From positions 1-30,156 of the forward strand of contig CAJGCY010000012.1 in NCBI GenBank assembly GCA_904501955.1: a stretch of 30,156 nucleotides of DNA, given 5' to 3'. Below the pieces are notes generated by a model, which was not told the DNA's origin, made no database searches, and was given only the letters and a program-made list of their open reading frames with translations. Below are positions 1-7,085 of the stretch, one piece after another (position 1 is the first letter of the stretch; the number at the start of each line of letters is the position of its first letter). Both the position numbers and the translations under genes were made by a program. This DNA comes from an uncultured Akkermansia sp. (lineage in GTDB: Bacteria > Verrucomicrobiota > Verrucomicrobiia > Verrucomicrobiales > Akkermansiaceae).

Positions 1-831
1 CTGTCCGGGCCAATTACCACCTATTTGTTGGTCAATCAACAGGTAGAACTCCACATCCCTATCAAATGGCCAGTGTGTAAAGCCCTCCGGGGTAAAGGAG
101 CCCGTCTTTTTTCCGTCCACATAAAAGGTGATTCGACCGGGCGCCCATTCTACCCCATAGGTGTGCCAACCGGTGACATCATTGATAGCGGGCTGCGGGT
201 TAACCGTGGTGGAGGCGTCCCCACTGCCGGAATTGCGCAGCAAATGAATGGTTTGCCACACTTGTTTTTGGTGGTTGATGTGCTCCATGATGTCGATTTC
301 ACCCCCATTGGGCCAACCGCCACTCCTGGGCAACAACCAAATGGCCGGCCATACACCCTTCGCGCAATCGAAGCGAGCCCGCACCTCAACATAGCCGTAT
401 CGGAATGAAAAGGTTTTGTCGGTAAAGATACCGCCACAGGCAAAGCTCTCTTGCTTGCCGGTTTGGTTGCTCTGGCTTTCATACTTTCCGTATACACCTT
501 TCAAGCGCACAAAGCTTGTCTTCTTTTCCTTGCCCGGCACGACAAGCGCATTCTCACGCGATTGGTGCTTGCGCCAATCCGGAGCGGGGCGCGACATATA
601 TTCGATTTTATTCCATTTGTGCCCCCATTTTAATTTTTTGCCCTCAAAGGAAGAGGAGGAAAAGTCATCTTGGAATACGAGAACCCAATCCGGGTTAGGA
701 TTCCCGGCCTGAGCCCCTGCTCCGAGGAACGTCAAGAAGCCAGCGACACATAACAACAATTGCCCCAACACCGCGACCAAGCGCGAGCCCCTTCCATAAC
801 AGAGATTCTGCCCACGTGCAAGCTTATCCAT
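1..831 (-). CDS. Secreted glycoside hydrolase family 16 protein (3' part outside window)
   Basis: The frame read from an ATG at 831 down to base 1 is open for 277 codons and runs out of the window, so the C-terminus is missing. The product starts with a basic stretch and a hydrophobic segment (about residues 18-40) ending in AQA, a likely signal peptide. A GH16 beta-glucanase/laminarinase/galactanase-type jelly-roll domain follows, with a WVLVFQDDFS-like opening and the family signature GEIDIMEH at about residues 177-184. By analogy with the family, E178 is the nucleophile, D180 the helper and E183 the acid/base. WPAIWLLP and the later WHTYGVEW and ITFYVDGK are also typical of GH16. The role should be endo-cleavage of a beta-linked polysaccharide outside the cytoplasm; the substrate cannot be read from this fragment. 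It is divergent from the ankyrin gene. No Shine-Dalgarno sequence is visible, and a promoter sits almost on the start codon. Confidence 0.9.
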   Translation of the reverse strand, partial: MDKLARGQNLCYGRGSRLVAVLGQLLLCVAGFLTFLGAGAQAGNPNPDWVLVFQDDFSSSSFEGKKLKWGHKWNKIEYMSRPAPDWRKHQSRENALVVPGKEKKTSFVRLKGVYGKYESQSNQTGKQESFACGGIFTDKTFSFRYGYVEVRARFDCAKGVWPAIWLLPRSGGWPNGGEIDIMEHINHQKQVWQTIHLLRNSGSGDASTTVNPQPAINDVTGWHTYGVEWAPGRITFYVDGKKTGSFTPEGFTHWPFDRDVEFYLLIDQQIGGNWPGQ

Positions 832-837
832 GCAAGC

Positions 838-865
838 ATTATATATATAGGAGGAGCCTATTCAA
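838..865 (-). promoter_or_regulatory. Putative sigma70-type promoter of the GH16 gene
   Basis: On the minus strand TTGAAT (865-860) and TATAAT (843-838) are separated by 16 bases. Only six bases lie between the -10 box and the ATG at 831, so the expected transcript start falls on or next to the start codon, implying a leaderless or nearly leaderless mRNA. Read by eye; not tested. Confidence 0.5.
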
Positions 866-960
866 GCAAAAAGAATGGCGGACGCTCCCCCTTCACCAAA
901 AGGACGGCGCAAGAATAGCGGTTTTTGGGCGTTCTTTGCGCTTTCTCCATATTTTTCTGC

Positions 961-988
961 TTGTAAGTTAACAACAGCATGATATAAT
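961..988 (+). promoter_or_regulatory. Putative promoter of the ankyrin-repeat gene
   Basis: TTGTAA (961-966) and TATAAT (983-988) are separated by 16 bases. The transcript start would be near 995, giving a leader of about 30 bases before the ATG at 1025. Together with the minus-strand boxes at 838-865 this makes a divergent intergenic region. Confidence 0.5.
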
Positions 989-1024
989 GCCCGCAACAGG
1001 TAGACAGAAACCCATATTACCCTT

Positions 1025-2512
1025 ATGAATGCCGACATTCAACAAGCCGCTCAAGAGAATGATACAGAGACCGTCCGCCGCATGCCGGCTGAAGGGGAGT
1101 TGATTAGGCATGGTGCCATGTTTCCGACAGCCGAAGATTACTACACAGATGAGGTACTGGAGCGCATCCATGGTCACACGCTGTTCTATAACATGAAGGA
1201 TAACGGCATCGCGCTGCGCACGGATGATGAGGCTGTGGTGCTTTATGCCAAGCATGCTTGTTCTTACCTGCTGCGGAAAGCGCTGGAGGATGGGGCAAAC
1301 CCGAATGCTGCGGATGCTACGGGCAAGAGCGCCTTGGCGTGGGCTCTGGAGCACCCGCGCCACCCGCAAGGCTGCGCGGCACGGCTGATTCTGCACGGAG
1401 CGGCGGTGGATGCCTCGCTCCTTACCCACGCCGTAAAGAAAGGAATGCGGGAGCTTTTTGCCGCGCTTCTGAAAACCGGGGCAGATGTCAACGTGGCGGA
1501 TGAACGGGGCAATACCCCCCTGCACTACGCAGCACGCTCAAACCGCGCTTATTTTGTGCGCGATTTGATTGCAGCCGGGGCGGATATCGAAGCGCGCAAT
1601 AATGACAACCTTACGCCCTTGATGCTAACGGTACGTTATCGCCGTTACGCGGCAGCGGAATGTTTACTGGCAAATGCTGCGGACCGATATGCAAAAGGTA
1701 GCAAGTACAATGAAACAGTCCGGGAGATGTGTACTCGTTACCACTGCGACATTATAAATAACAAGCTGATTAAAAAGGCGTGGAATGAGGAATCTTCAAA
1801 AGATTTGACTCCCTATCGCTTTTACCGGGCCGCGAAAAGCGGGAATCTCGCGAAAATCCGTCAGCTGCAACAACAGGGGTTAGATATTAACGCCCAAGAC
1901 AGAAGAGGCGAGACAGCACTTCATTACGGGTATGACGATGCTGCGGTGATTGAGATTCTCGTACAAGCCGGGGCAGACATGTACGTGGAAACATATACAA
2001 CGGAATGGGAGCAACCATATACCGCAGCCATGATGGCAGCAGAACAAGAAGACCTTGAGCAATTAAAAAAGTTTTTGGATTGCGGGTATGATGTAAACTA
2101 CCAAAACGCGCCGGGAACCACCTTGCTTATGTACTGTGCCGGGCTCGATTGGCCGCACGGCGTACAATTGATGTTGGAATACGGCGCGAATCCCTCCATT
2201 AAGGACAAGGATGGGCGAACTGCCTTATTTTACGCGACGAGTTATCACATCGTATGTTATGATGAAAGCATTGATTACCTGCAGGAATACGGAGCTGACA
2301 TCAACGCAGTAGACAACGAAGGAAATACGGCCTTGCTTGCTATTGCAGATAAAGAGATTGAAGGAGACGAGACACATCTTGCTTTAATCTGGCGGGGAAT
2401 CGATGTCAACATTCGCAACAAGTCGGGGCAAACAGCGCTCAGCATTGCGAAACAGCATGGGCATAAACGCTTGATAGCTGAGCTGCTGGAAGCAGGAGCA
2501 ATAGATAATTAA
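1025..2512 (+). CDS. Ankyrin-repeat protein
   Basis: A 495-residue protein with no signal peptide or membrane segment, so probably cytoplasmic. It holds two blocks of ankyrin repeats. The first, about residues 85-220, includes GANPNAADATGKSALAWA, GADVNVADERGNTPLHYAA and GADIEARNNDNLTPLML. The second, about residues 270-490, includes LDINAQDRRGETALHY, YDVNYQNAPGTTLLMY, GANPSIKDKDGRTALFYA, GADINAVDNEGNTALLA and IDVNIRNKSGQTALSIA. The stretch between them (about 220-265) and the first 60 residues do not look like repeats. Such proteins usually mediate protein-protein contacts; no partner or enzymatic domain is visible, so the role is unknown. The ATG at 1025 follows a good promoter at 961-988 and has no Shine-Dalgarno sequence. 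Confidence 0.85.
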   Translation: MNADIQQAAQENDTETVRRMPAEGELIRHGAMFPTAEDYYTDEVLERIHGHTLFYNMKDNGIALRTDDEAVVLYAKHACSYLLRKALEDGANPNAADATGKSALAWALEHPRHPQGCAARLILHGAAVDASLLTHAVKKGMRELFAALLKTGADVNVADERGNTPLHYAARSNRAYFVRDLIAAGADIEARNNDNLTPLMLTVRYRRYAAAECLLANAADRYAKGSKYNETVREMCTRYHCDIINNKLIKKAWNEESSKDLTPYRFYRAAKSGNLAKIRQLQQQGLDINAQDRRGETALHYGYDDAAVIEILVQAGADMYVETYTTEWEQPYTAAMMAAEQEDLEQLKKFLDCGYDVNYQNAPGTTLLMYCAGLDWPHGVQLMLEYGANPSIKDKDGRTALFYATSYHIVCYDESIDYLQEYGADINAVDNEGNTALLAIADKEIEGDETHLALIWRGIDVNIRNKSGQTALSIAKQHGHKRLIAELLEAGAIDN

Positions 2513-2557
2513 GGCATTTACATATAGCAGGATGCAACACTTATCACTAATCGCCAT

Positions 2558-2899
2558 ATGACATTCAGGAGGCTCTTACCCTATATAAGCGTCTTTGCCA
2601 TGGACAGTTTGCTTTTCCCGATTCTGTTCATTGGCGCTTGGCTTTTATTTGCGGTGCACGCGGTGCTATTATTCATCCTTTGCCTACCGAAGGGTAGAAT
2701 ATGGAGAAGCGCTGCATGCCTGTTGGTATTGAACATGCAGATACTGCACTGCTACAACACGGTTAATGTGACAAGCCCTTATGCTTATGTCATAGCGGGG
2801 TTCATCGTGCTCCCGGTTTGGATTGGGTACTGGGTGGATAGGGGTGTAAACAAAAAAAAAGCTCCGCTAAGCAGGCTCTCCCCTGCCCCCTCAAAATAG
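2558..2899 (+). CDS. Small hypothetical membrane protein
   Basis: A 113-residue frame 45 bases after the ankyrin gene on the same strand, probably co-transcribed with it. The sequence is strongly hydrophobic: one long or two short membrane segments between about residues 9 and 45, another around 52-68 and a third around 78-95, ending in a basic tail (VNKKK). I recognise no family. The start could also be the second Met (2600). An A9 run at 2852-2860 encodes the Lys-rich tail, so slippage there would change only the last residues. No close terminator is evident. Confidence rests on length, position and membrane pattern only. Confidence 0.5.
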   Translation: MTFRRLLPYISVFAMDSLLFPILFIGAWLLFAVHAVLLFILCLPKGRIWRSAACLLVLNMQILHCYNTVNVTSPYAYVIAGFIVLPVWIGYWVDRGVNKKKAPLSRLSPAPSK

Positions 2900-3031
2900 G
2901 TAGACGCAGCAATGAGCGCGATGCGAGCGTCTTTTGACACTTTCCGGAAGAGAAAACGAGCTATTTTTGCGCAAATGAGATGCAAAATCGCTCATTTTTA
3001 TCGTTTTTTTACAAAATAACTGACATTTCGC

Positions 3032-3060
3032 TTGCTATTGAGTATGACAGCGTGTAGAAT
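3032..3060 (+). promoter_or_regulatory. Putative promoter of the PEP-CTERM gene
   Basis: TTGCTA (3032-3037) and TAGAAT (3055-3060) are separated by 17 bases. The transcript start would be about 3067, leaving a leader of roughly 90 bases before the ATG at 3158. The 2900-3157 gap otherwise holds AT-rich sequence and no coding frame I would support. Confidence 0.5.
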
Positions 3061-3157
3061 GCGCCGCCCTGCGGCTACAGCCGATTCCATCGACCGCCCA
3101 TAGAGCACCGTGGCTACCTCGCTCGGCCACCTCTCCTAAACACTAACTAACAGTAAT

Positions 3158-3859
3158 ATGAAAAAGACTCTTTTCGCACTTGTAGCACTCGCCGGTATAG
3201 TGCATGCTGACGAGACACCCGCTTATTTGACTAAGGACGACGATTTCACTCAGTCGTCAGATGGCACAATTAGCCTTGACGATGTCGCCACAACGTTTAA
3301 TGCTGAGAATGGCTCTTTTGCCATATCATTTGATTGGGCCGCAACTCTCGAGGCTACCGGAGGTGATTTGGATTTCAAATTAACATTAATCGGCGGATCA
3401 TCAAGTTATGTTATATCCTTTGCATACATGGAAGCGAACGGTATGACCTTCTTATTTCCCGGTTCAACGCTTGGAGGAACGCACCAACTTCTCATGGCTC
3501 CTATAACCGCAGACGTTCTGATTTTTCAAGTAAACAACCTTTTAGCTGAATCTCCTTCTGTAACGCTCTCTGCTTATAACGAAGGTTCGCCTTTAGCAGA
3601 AATTTGGTCAGGTTCACTTCAATCCGCTCCCTTTGACAAGATTACATCAAGTGAAGTAAGATTAACTAATAACGGTGGCGGGTCTATTGCTCAAGTTGAG
3701 GATGTTAGCATGTCTACTTGGCAAGGCAAAGTCACGGCAGAAGATATGGCAAACCCCACGCCTGCACCGGCACCTTCACCCACCGTCCCCGAGCCGGCAA
3801 CCGCCACGCTTTCTCTGCTGGCATTGGCAGGGTTGGCAGCGCGCCGTCGCCGCCGCTGA
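3158..3859 (+). CDS. PEP-CTERM sorting domain protein, secreted
   Basis: A 233-residue exported protein. It begins MKKTLFALVALAGIVHA, a classic short signal peptide with cleavage after HA. The body (about 20-195) is acidic and rich in Ser/Thr/Ala and resembles a beta-sandwich of the kind often seen in secreted verrucomicrobial proteins; no catalytic motif is visible. A Pro-rich linker (NPTPAPAPSPT) leads to the C-terminal sorting signal: VPEPAT, a hydrophobic helix and a terminal Arg cluster. In this system the PEP motif is recognised by an exosortase, which removes the tail and attaches the protein to the envelope or to exopolysaccharide. No exosortase gene is in the window. It has its own promoter and a strong terminator directly downstream, so it is monocistronic. 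Confidence 0.88.
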   Translation: MKKTLFALVALAGIVHADETPAYLTKDDDFTQSSDGTISLDDVATTFNAENGSFAISFDWAATLEATGGDLDFKLTLIGGSSSYVISFAYMEANGMTFLFPGSTLGGTHQLLMAPITADVLIFQVNNLLAESPSVTLSAYNEGSPLAEIWSGSLQSAPFDKITSSEVRLTNNGGGSIAQVEDVSMSTWQGKVTAEDMANPTPAPAPSPTVPEPATATLSLLALAGLAARRRRR

Positions 3860-3889
3860 AGCAGGAAAAGATAAAACAGCTTTCCCTAT

Positions 3890-3930
3890 AAACAGCCGCA
3901 GCCTGAGCAAATGGGCTGCGGCTGTTTTCT
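3890..3930 (+). terminator. Rho-independent terminator after the PEP-CTERM gene
   Basis: A perfect 14-bp stem, AAACAGCCGCAGCC (3890-3903) against its complement (3914-3927), with a 10-base loop. The right arm ends in TTTTCTTTC. It lies 30 bases after the stop codon. Confidence 0.9.
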
Positions 3931-3990
3931 TTCGCTCTGTTTGAATTTTTAGTTGATTTCAACCGAGCGTCAAATCAGAATTTGGCGGGC

Positions 3991-4353
3991 AGTTTGCGAG
4001 CCGTAGGCGAGCCTAAATTTGAGCCCCGTAAGGGGCGCCAGCCCTTAGAGGCAGGTGGTGGAGCGGCGAAGCCGCGGAACCCCTGCTAGCGAAAAAAAGA
4101 AAATAGAGCCCGGTGCGACGGAGCGTTAGCGACGCAGCGTAGGGCGACAGCACCGTTGCCCTGTTCATCACCCATAAATCAAGGGCAATCCACGCGAAAG
4201 GAACGTGCTGTCACCACAGGTTCCCTGGGTTCTATTTAATTTTTTAATCCTAGCAGGGGTTCCGTTCTCTGACGCTCACTCCACCGCCTGCCTAAGGGCT
4301 GCCGCCCCGTTACCACGGGGCTTTGAATTCCGCTCGCCTACGGCTCGCAAACT
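3991..4353. repeat. 363-bp imperfect palindrome between convergent genes (structured element 1)
   Basis: The two halves are inverted copies centred near 4172. Matching arms include a perfect 22-base pair at 3991-4012 / 4332-4353, CAGCCCTTAG at 4039-4048 / 4292-4301, GGAACCCCTGCTAG at 4076-4089 / 4250-4263, GACAGCAC at 4146-4153 / 4205-4212 and TTGCCCT at 4156-4162 / 4182-4188. The whole unit could fold into one long hairpin. Within the arms are small self-contained hairpins such as GCGGC-GAA-GCCGC (4063-4075) and GCC-GTA-GGC. To the right, ACCGATTTATCG (4366-4377) resembles the ends of the elements at 18165 and 29582. It contains no convincing gene. It fills most of the 615-base gap between the PEP-CTERM and HU genes. 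Confidence 0.85.
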
Positions 4354-4410
4354 CCCCTTCAACTACCGATTTATCGTGCAGCTTGCAATTAACTGAAAAT
4401 TGATAGACAG

Positions 4411-4449
4411 GTGAAAAAAGAAGCCGTGTCTGTTACCCAGACACGGCTT
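4411..4449 (-). terminator. Rho-independent terminator of the HU gene
   Basis: A perfect 12-bp stem (4421-4432 with 4438-4449, AAGCCGTGTCTG) and a 5-base loop. On the minus strand it is followed by TTTTTT (within 4411-4420). It starts 26 bases past the HU stop codon. Confidence 0.88.
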
Positions 4450-4474
4450 GAAAATGAATGGAGCAAGCGACTGC

Positions 4475-4795
4475 TTATTTCTTCTTCTTGCAGCCACCCT
4501 TCTTGCAGGACTTCTTGGGGGCGATAACGGTCTTGAAGGTGGAGGAGGGCTTGAATGCCAGAGTCTGGGAAGCCTCAATCTTAATCTCATCGCCGGTCTG
4601 CGGGTTGCGGCCGGTGCGAGCTGCGCGAACCTTCATCTCAAAGGTGCCGAAGCCTACGAGCTGAACCTTCTCATTGGCTTTTACAGCGTCGGAAATGGCG
4701 CCGAGTACAGCGGAGAGAGCGGCCTCAGCGCATTTTTTGGTTGCGCCTTCACCGAGTTTTGCCTGAATGGAGTCAACAAGTTGTGTCTTATTCAT
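4475..4795 (-). CDS. HU/IHF-family DNA-binding protein with Lys/Cys-rich tail
   Basis: A 106-residue protein that matches the HU fold along its first 90 residues: MNKTQLVDSIQ opening helix, the VGFGTFE turn (about residues 47-53) and a DNA-binding arm containing RTGRNPQTGDEIKI (about 60-73). This is a nucleoid protein that bends DNA and acts as a dimer in the cytoplasm. The usual HU of about 90 residues is extended by a basic tail, KKSCKKGGCKKKK, with two cysteines five positions apart. That could strengthen DNA contacts or allow a disulfide or metal link; this is inference. It is monocistronic, with its own promoter 8 bases before the ATG and a strong terminator. HU and IHF subunits cannot be separated reliably here. 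Confidence 0.93.
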   Translation of the reverse strand: MNKTQLVDSIQAKLGEGATKKCAEAALSAVLGAISDAVKANEKVQLVGFGTFEMKVRAARTGRNPQTGDEIKIEASQTLAFKPSSTFKTVIAPKKSCKKGGCKKKK

Positions 4796-4803
4796 AGGTC
4801 TTT

Positions 4804-4831
4804 ATGATAGCACGTACATACGCCTTTGCAA
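4804..4831 (-). promoter_or_regulatory. Putative promoter of the HU gene
   Basis: On the minus strand TTGCAA (4831-4826) and TATCAT (4809-4804) are 16 bases apart. The -10 box ends 8 bases before the ATG at 4795, so transcription should begin within about two bases of the start codon. Confidence 0.5.
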
Positions 4832-4905
4832 GTTAAAAATGGTTGCTCTTGCTCAATTTTGTGACAAAAAATGCATTTTTCGAGATTCTAGGCATCAAAA
4901 GAAAG

Positions 4906-4940
4906 CAAAAATCCCCGTATTTGGCTGAAATACGGGGAAA
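4906..4940 (-). terminator. Rho-independent terminator of the 4962-7025 gene
   Basis: A perfect 10-bp stem CCCCGTATTT (4913-4922) / AAATACGGGG (4928-4937) with loop GGCTG. On the minus strand it is followed by ATTTTTGC. It begins about 22 bases past the stop codon. Confidence 0.88.
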
Positions 4941-4961
4941 ATCAGCACTTGTGCGTGTCTT

Positions 4962-7025
4962 TTATTGAAGGAAAGGCGTGGTGAGGTGCAGGCGCAGTCG
5001 CAGCATGCCTTCCTCCGTGGTCAGTGAGAGTTTGGCTGTAGAAATCAGGCTGCGGAAAAGGCACAGTAAATGGTGTTCCTCAGTCAAGTTTTGCATGTTC
5101 CACTCAAAAATATCATCGTTGATGCCGTGTTGCCTTGCCCATTCCCAATGGGCTTTGCTCAGCTCTTTAATGTTATGAGCGTACTCCACAAAGGGAGAGA
5201 GGTTCACGATAAAGTGCCAGCCGCTGATGCTGCTGCGGGGCGTGCCGGTGTAGGCATGCCGTACGTAGGGGGAGGTAGCAAAGGTCAGCTCGGTATCCGT
5301 CACCGTGCAAGACGGGAGCAGCCCCTCCTTGGCGCGGCTTTTATCCACACGTGTGTACAGGGTGCTGCCGTCCGTTTGCTTTTCCGGGGTGTAGTGCAGC
5401 ATGTTGACCACATCGTCCGCAGCAGAGCTGTCAAACAGTCCGGCTAAGGTAACGAGCAGTCCTGTCGCGGTTTCTCGGCTTTCCTCTAACAGGGCTCGGT
5501 TGCTTACGTTGAAGTTTGCTCGAATGGCCGGCACGCTTGTCCACGCCTCCGGCGGACAGTCAAGCGTTGCAAAGGCGAAATCTTCTATGCCGAGCGCAGC
5601 AAAGTCCATGGTGAGCACCCAGCCATCGCCCAATCCCTCGTGCCAGCGGCACAGTGGCTCGGTGAGGTGCATCGGCAGCTCGGCATCCGCGCCGATGATG
5701 TGGCAGACGCCGCGCATGCTCATGGCATGGCGCGTGCTCAGGGTAGGGGCTATGCCCAGAGCTATGTCGCGCGCTGCGCTGTAAAGTGCTTTTGCGGAAG
5801 CCGTGGAGGAGTTGAGGCGGAGCGATGAGCCGTATGCATGGAAGAGCGCGTTGGCCGGGGCAGCTGCGCGTACCTGAGCCGTGGTAAACTCCGCGCCACA
5901 GGCATCGCATTCCGCGAGCATGTGCACATCTCCATCTTGCCACAAGGTGATGTTCAGGGGGCGGGTAGGCTGCGGGCTGAGAGCCGACAACTGTTCTCCG
6001 AGTACCTGTAGGCCATTGCCGGCTTGCTGCAAGGGGCTTGCCAGTTGCGGGTGGCGGGCTGCCAGCTCATGCAGCACCTCAGCCGTTGCGCCCAGCGGGG
6101 ATTGCACTGTGGTGTTGATGGCTTGCCCCAAGGCTTGCAGGGTGGCAGGTGTTATATGCATGGCTGCCAGTGAGAATCCGGTGCCCATGCCGTCAATGCA
6201 TGCGCATTTGTCCGTGGAGAGTACGGAATCTTCTTCCTGTTGCACAGGGGTAAGCTTCTCTACATTATCCGCAAGGGTGAAAATTAAGCTATTGCCCTCC
6301 ATGCGGTAGCTGAGGTATATATCGCTGTCCTCAGTACCCTGTAACAACATGGCCGGAATGCCCATTTTTTGCAAGAGCCGGTGGCGAGTGGTGTGAATGG
6401 TTTTCCTATCTGTGCTTACAAATTCGGCATGGAGGCATTCGCGGATGAACTCACCCAAGCGGCGCCCCGCTTCTTCCAGCATGGCCGCGTAACCGGGTTT
6501 GGCTGTTACCACCACACGCAGATGCGGGATGGGCGCCTGAAAAACATCACGGGCGAATTGCTCCATGTGGCGACCACCTATCGTATACAAGGTGTTGCTC
6601 AAGGTCTCTCGCACCTCCGGCGATTGGACGTGTGGCGTCCACTCTTTCTGCAGGAACTCCGTCGTAGCTTTTGCCCCCAAGCAAGCGAGTATATTTGCAG
6701 CATGGTGGATAAATTGGGGGCTGTCTCCCATACTGCCGATGGCCACGCTGTCCACCAATTCCAGTTCCTCCGGGAAGGGGAAATCTGTGCCGAGGGTGCC
6801 GCATGCCTTATCTACGCTTACCGTGGTATTGGTGAAGTTAATGGCCAGCCACATCTGCGCATCCGCCGGTATATGTGCCAGTGCCGGGAACTTAAAGGCG
6901 CGGTCCCTGACGGTTTTCTGTACCCCGGTGGCGGAGCTTGTGGTGATGAGCGGGGCATCTGTCGCCAATATCGGAGTACTGCTCAGTGGCAGCAAGGCAA
7001 GCGTGATGAGTGGTGTGACGTTCAT
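4962..7025 (-). CDS. Large secreted protein of unknown family (paralog A)
   Basis: A 687-residue protein with a plausible signal peptide (MNVTPLITLALLPLSSTPILA) and no later membrane helix, so periplasmic or exported. I recognise no enzymatic domain. It is a paralog of the upstream gene at 7086-8987. Both carry an IPADAQMW / IPAEADNI type segment near the mature N-terminus, a SVAIG / SLAIG segment about 40-60 residues on, and in mid-protein a (K/T)RPLN / KPLN strand followed by DACGAEF (here within CDACGAEFTTAQ). The C-terminal third holds further matching beta-type segments. The gap to the upstream paralog is 60 bases, and weak promoter-like boxes (TTGTTC at 7068-7063, TAAATA at 7045-7040) suggest it may also be transcribed on its own. 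A terminator follows. Confidence 0.75.
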   Translation of the reverse strand: MNVTPLITLALLPLSSTPILATDAPLITTSSATGVQKTVRDRAFKFPALAHIPADAQMWLAINFTNTTVSVDKACGTLGTDFPFPEELELVDSVAIGSMGDSPQFIHHAANILACLGAKATTEFLQKEWTPHVQSPEVRETLSNTLYTIGGRHMEQFARDVFQAPIPHLRVVVTAKPGYAAMLEEAGRRLGEFIRECLHAEFVSTDRKTIHTTRHRLLQKMGIPAMLLQGTEDSDIYLSYRMEGNSLIFTLADNVEKLTPVQQEEDSVLSTDKCACIDGMGTGFSLAAMHITPATLQALGQAINTTVQSPLGATAEVLHELAARHPQLASPLQQAGNGLQVLGEQLSALSPQPTRPLNITLWQDGDVHMLAECDACGAEFTTAQVRAAAPANALFHAYGSSLRLNSSTASAKALYSAARDIALGIAPTLSTRHAMSMRGVCHIIGADAELPMHLTEPLCRWHEGLGDGWVLTMDFAALGIEDFAFATLDCPPEAWTSVPAIRANFNVSNRALLEESRETATGLLVTLAGLFDSSAADDVVNMLHYTPEKQTDGSTLYTRVDKSRAKEGLLPSCTVTDTELTFATSPYVRHAYTGTPRSSISGWHFIVNLSPFVEYAHNIKELSKAHWEWARQHGINDDIFEWNMQNLTEEHHLLCLFRSLISTAKLSLTTEEGMLRLRLHLTTPFLQ

Positions 7026-7085
7026 GGTCTGTACGCGATTATTTATGCTACTATGTCAGACGGAACAAAGCCCCGAAATGTTCAT

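Noticed and set aside
3991..4353. Integron attC-like site or inverted pair of IS ends
   Set aside because: No integrase or transposase gene, no attC core sites, and the similarity runs through the whole length rather than the ends only.
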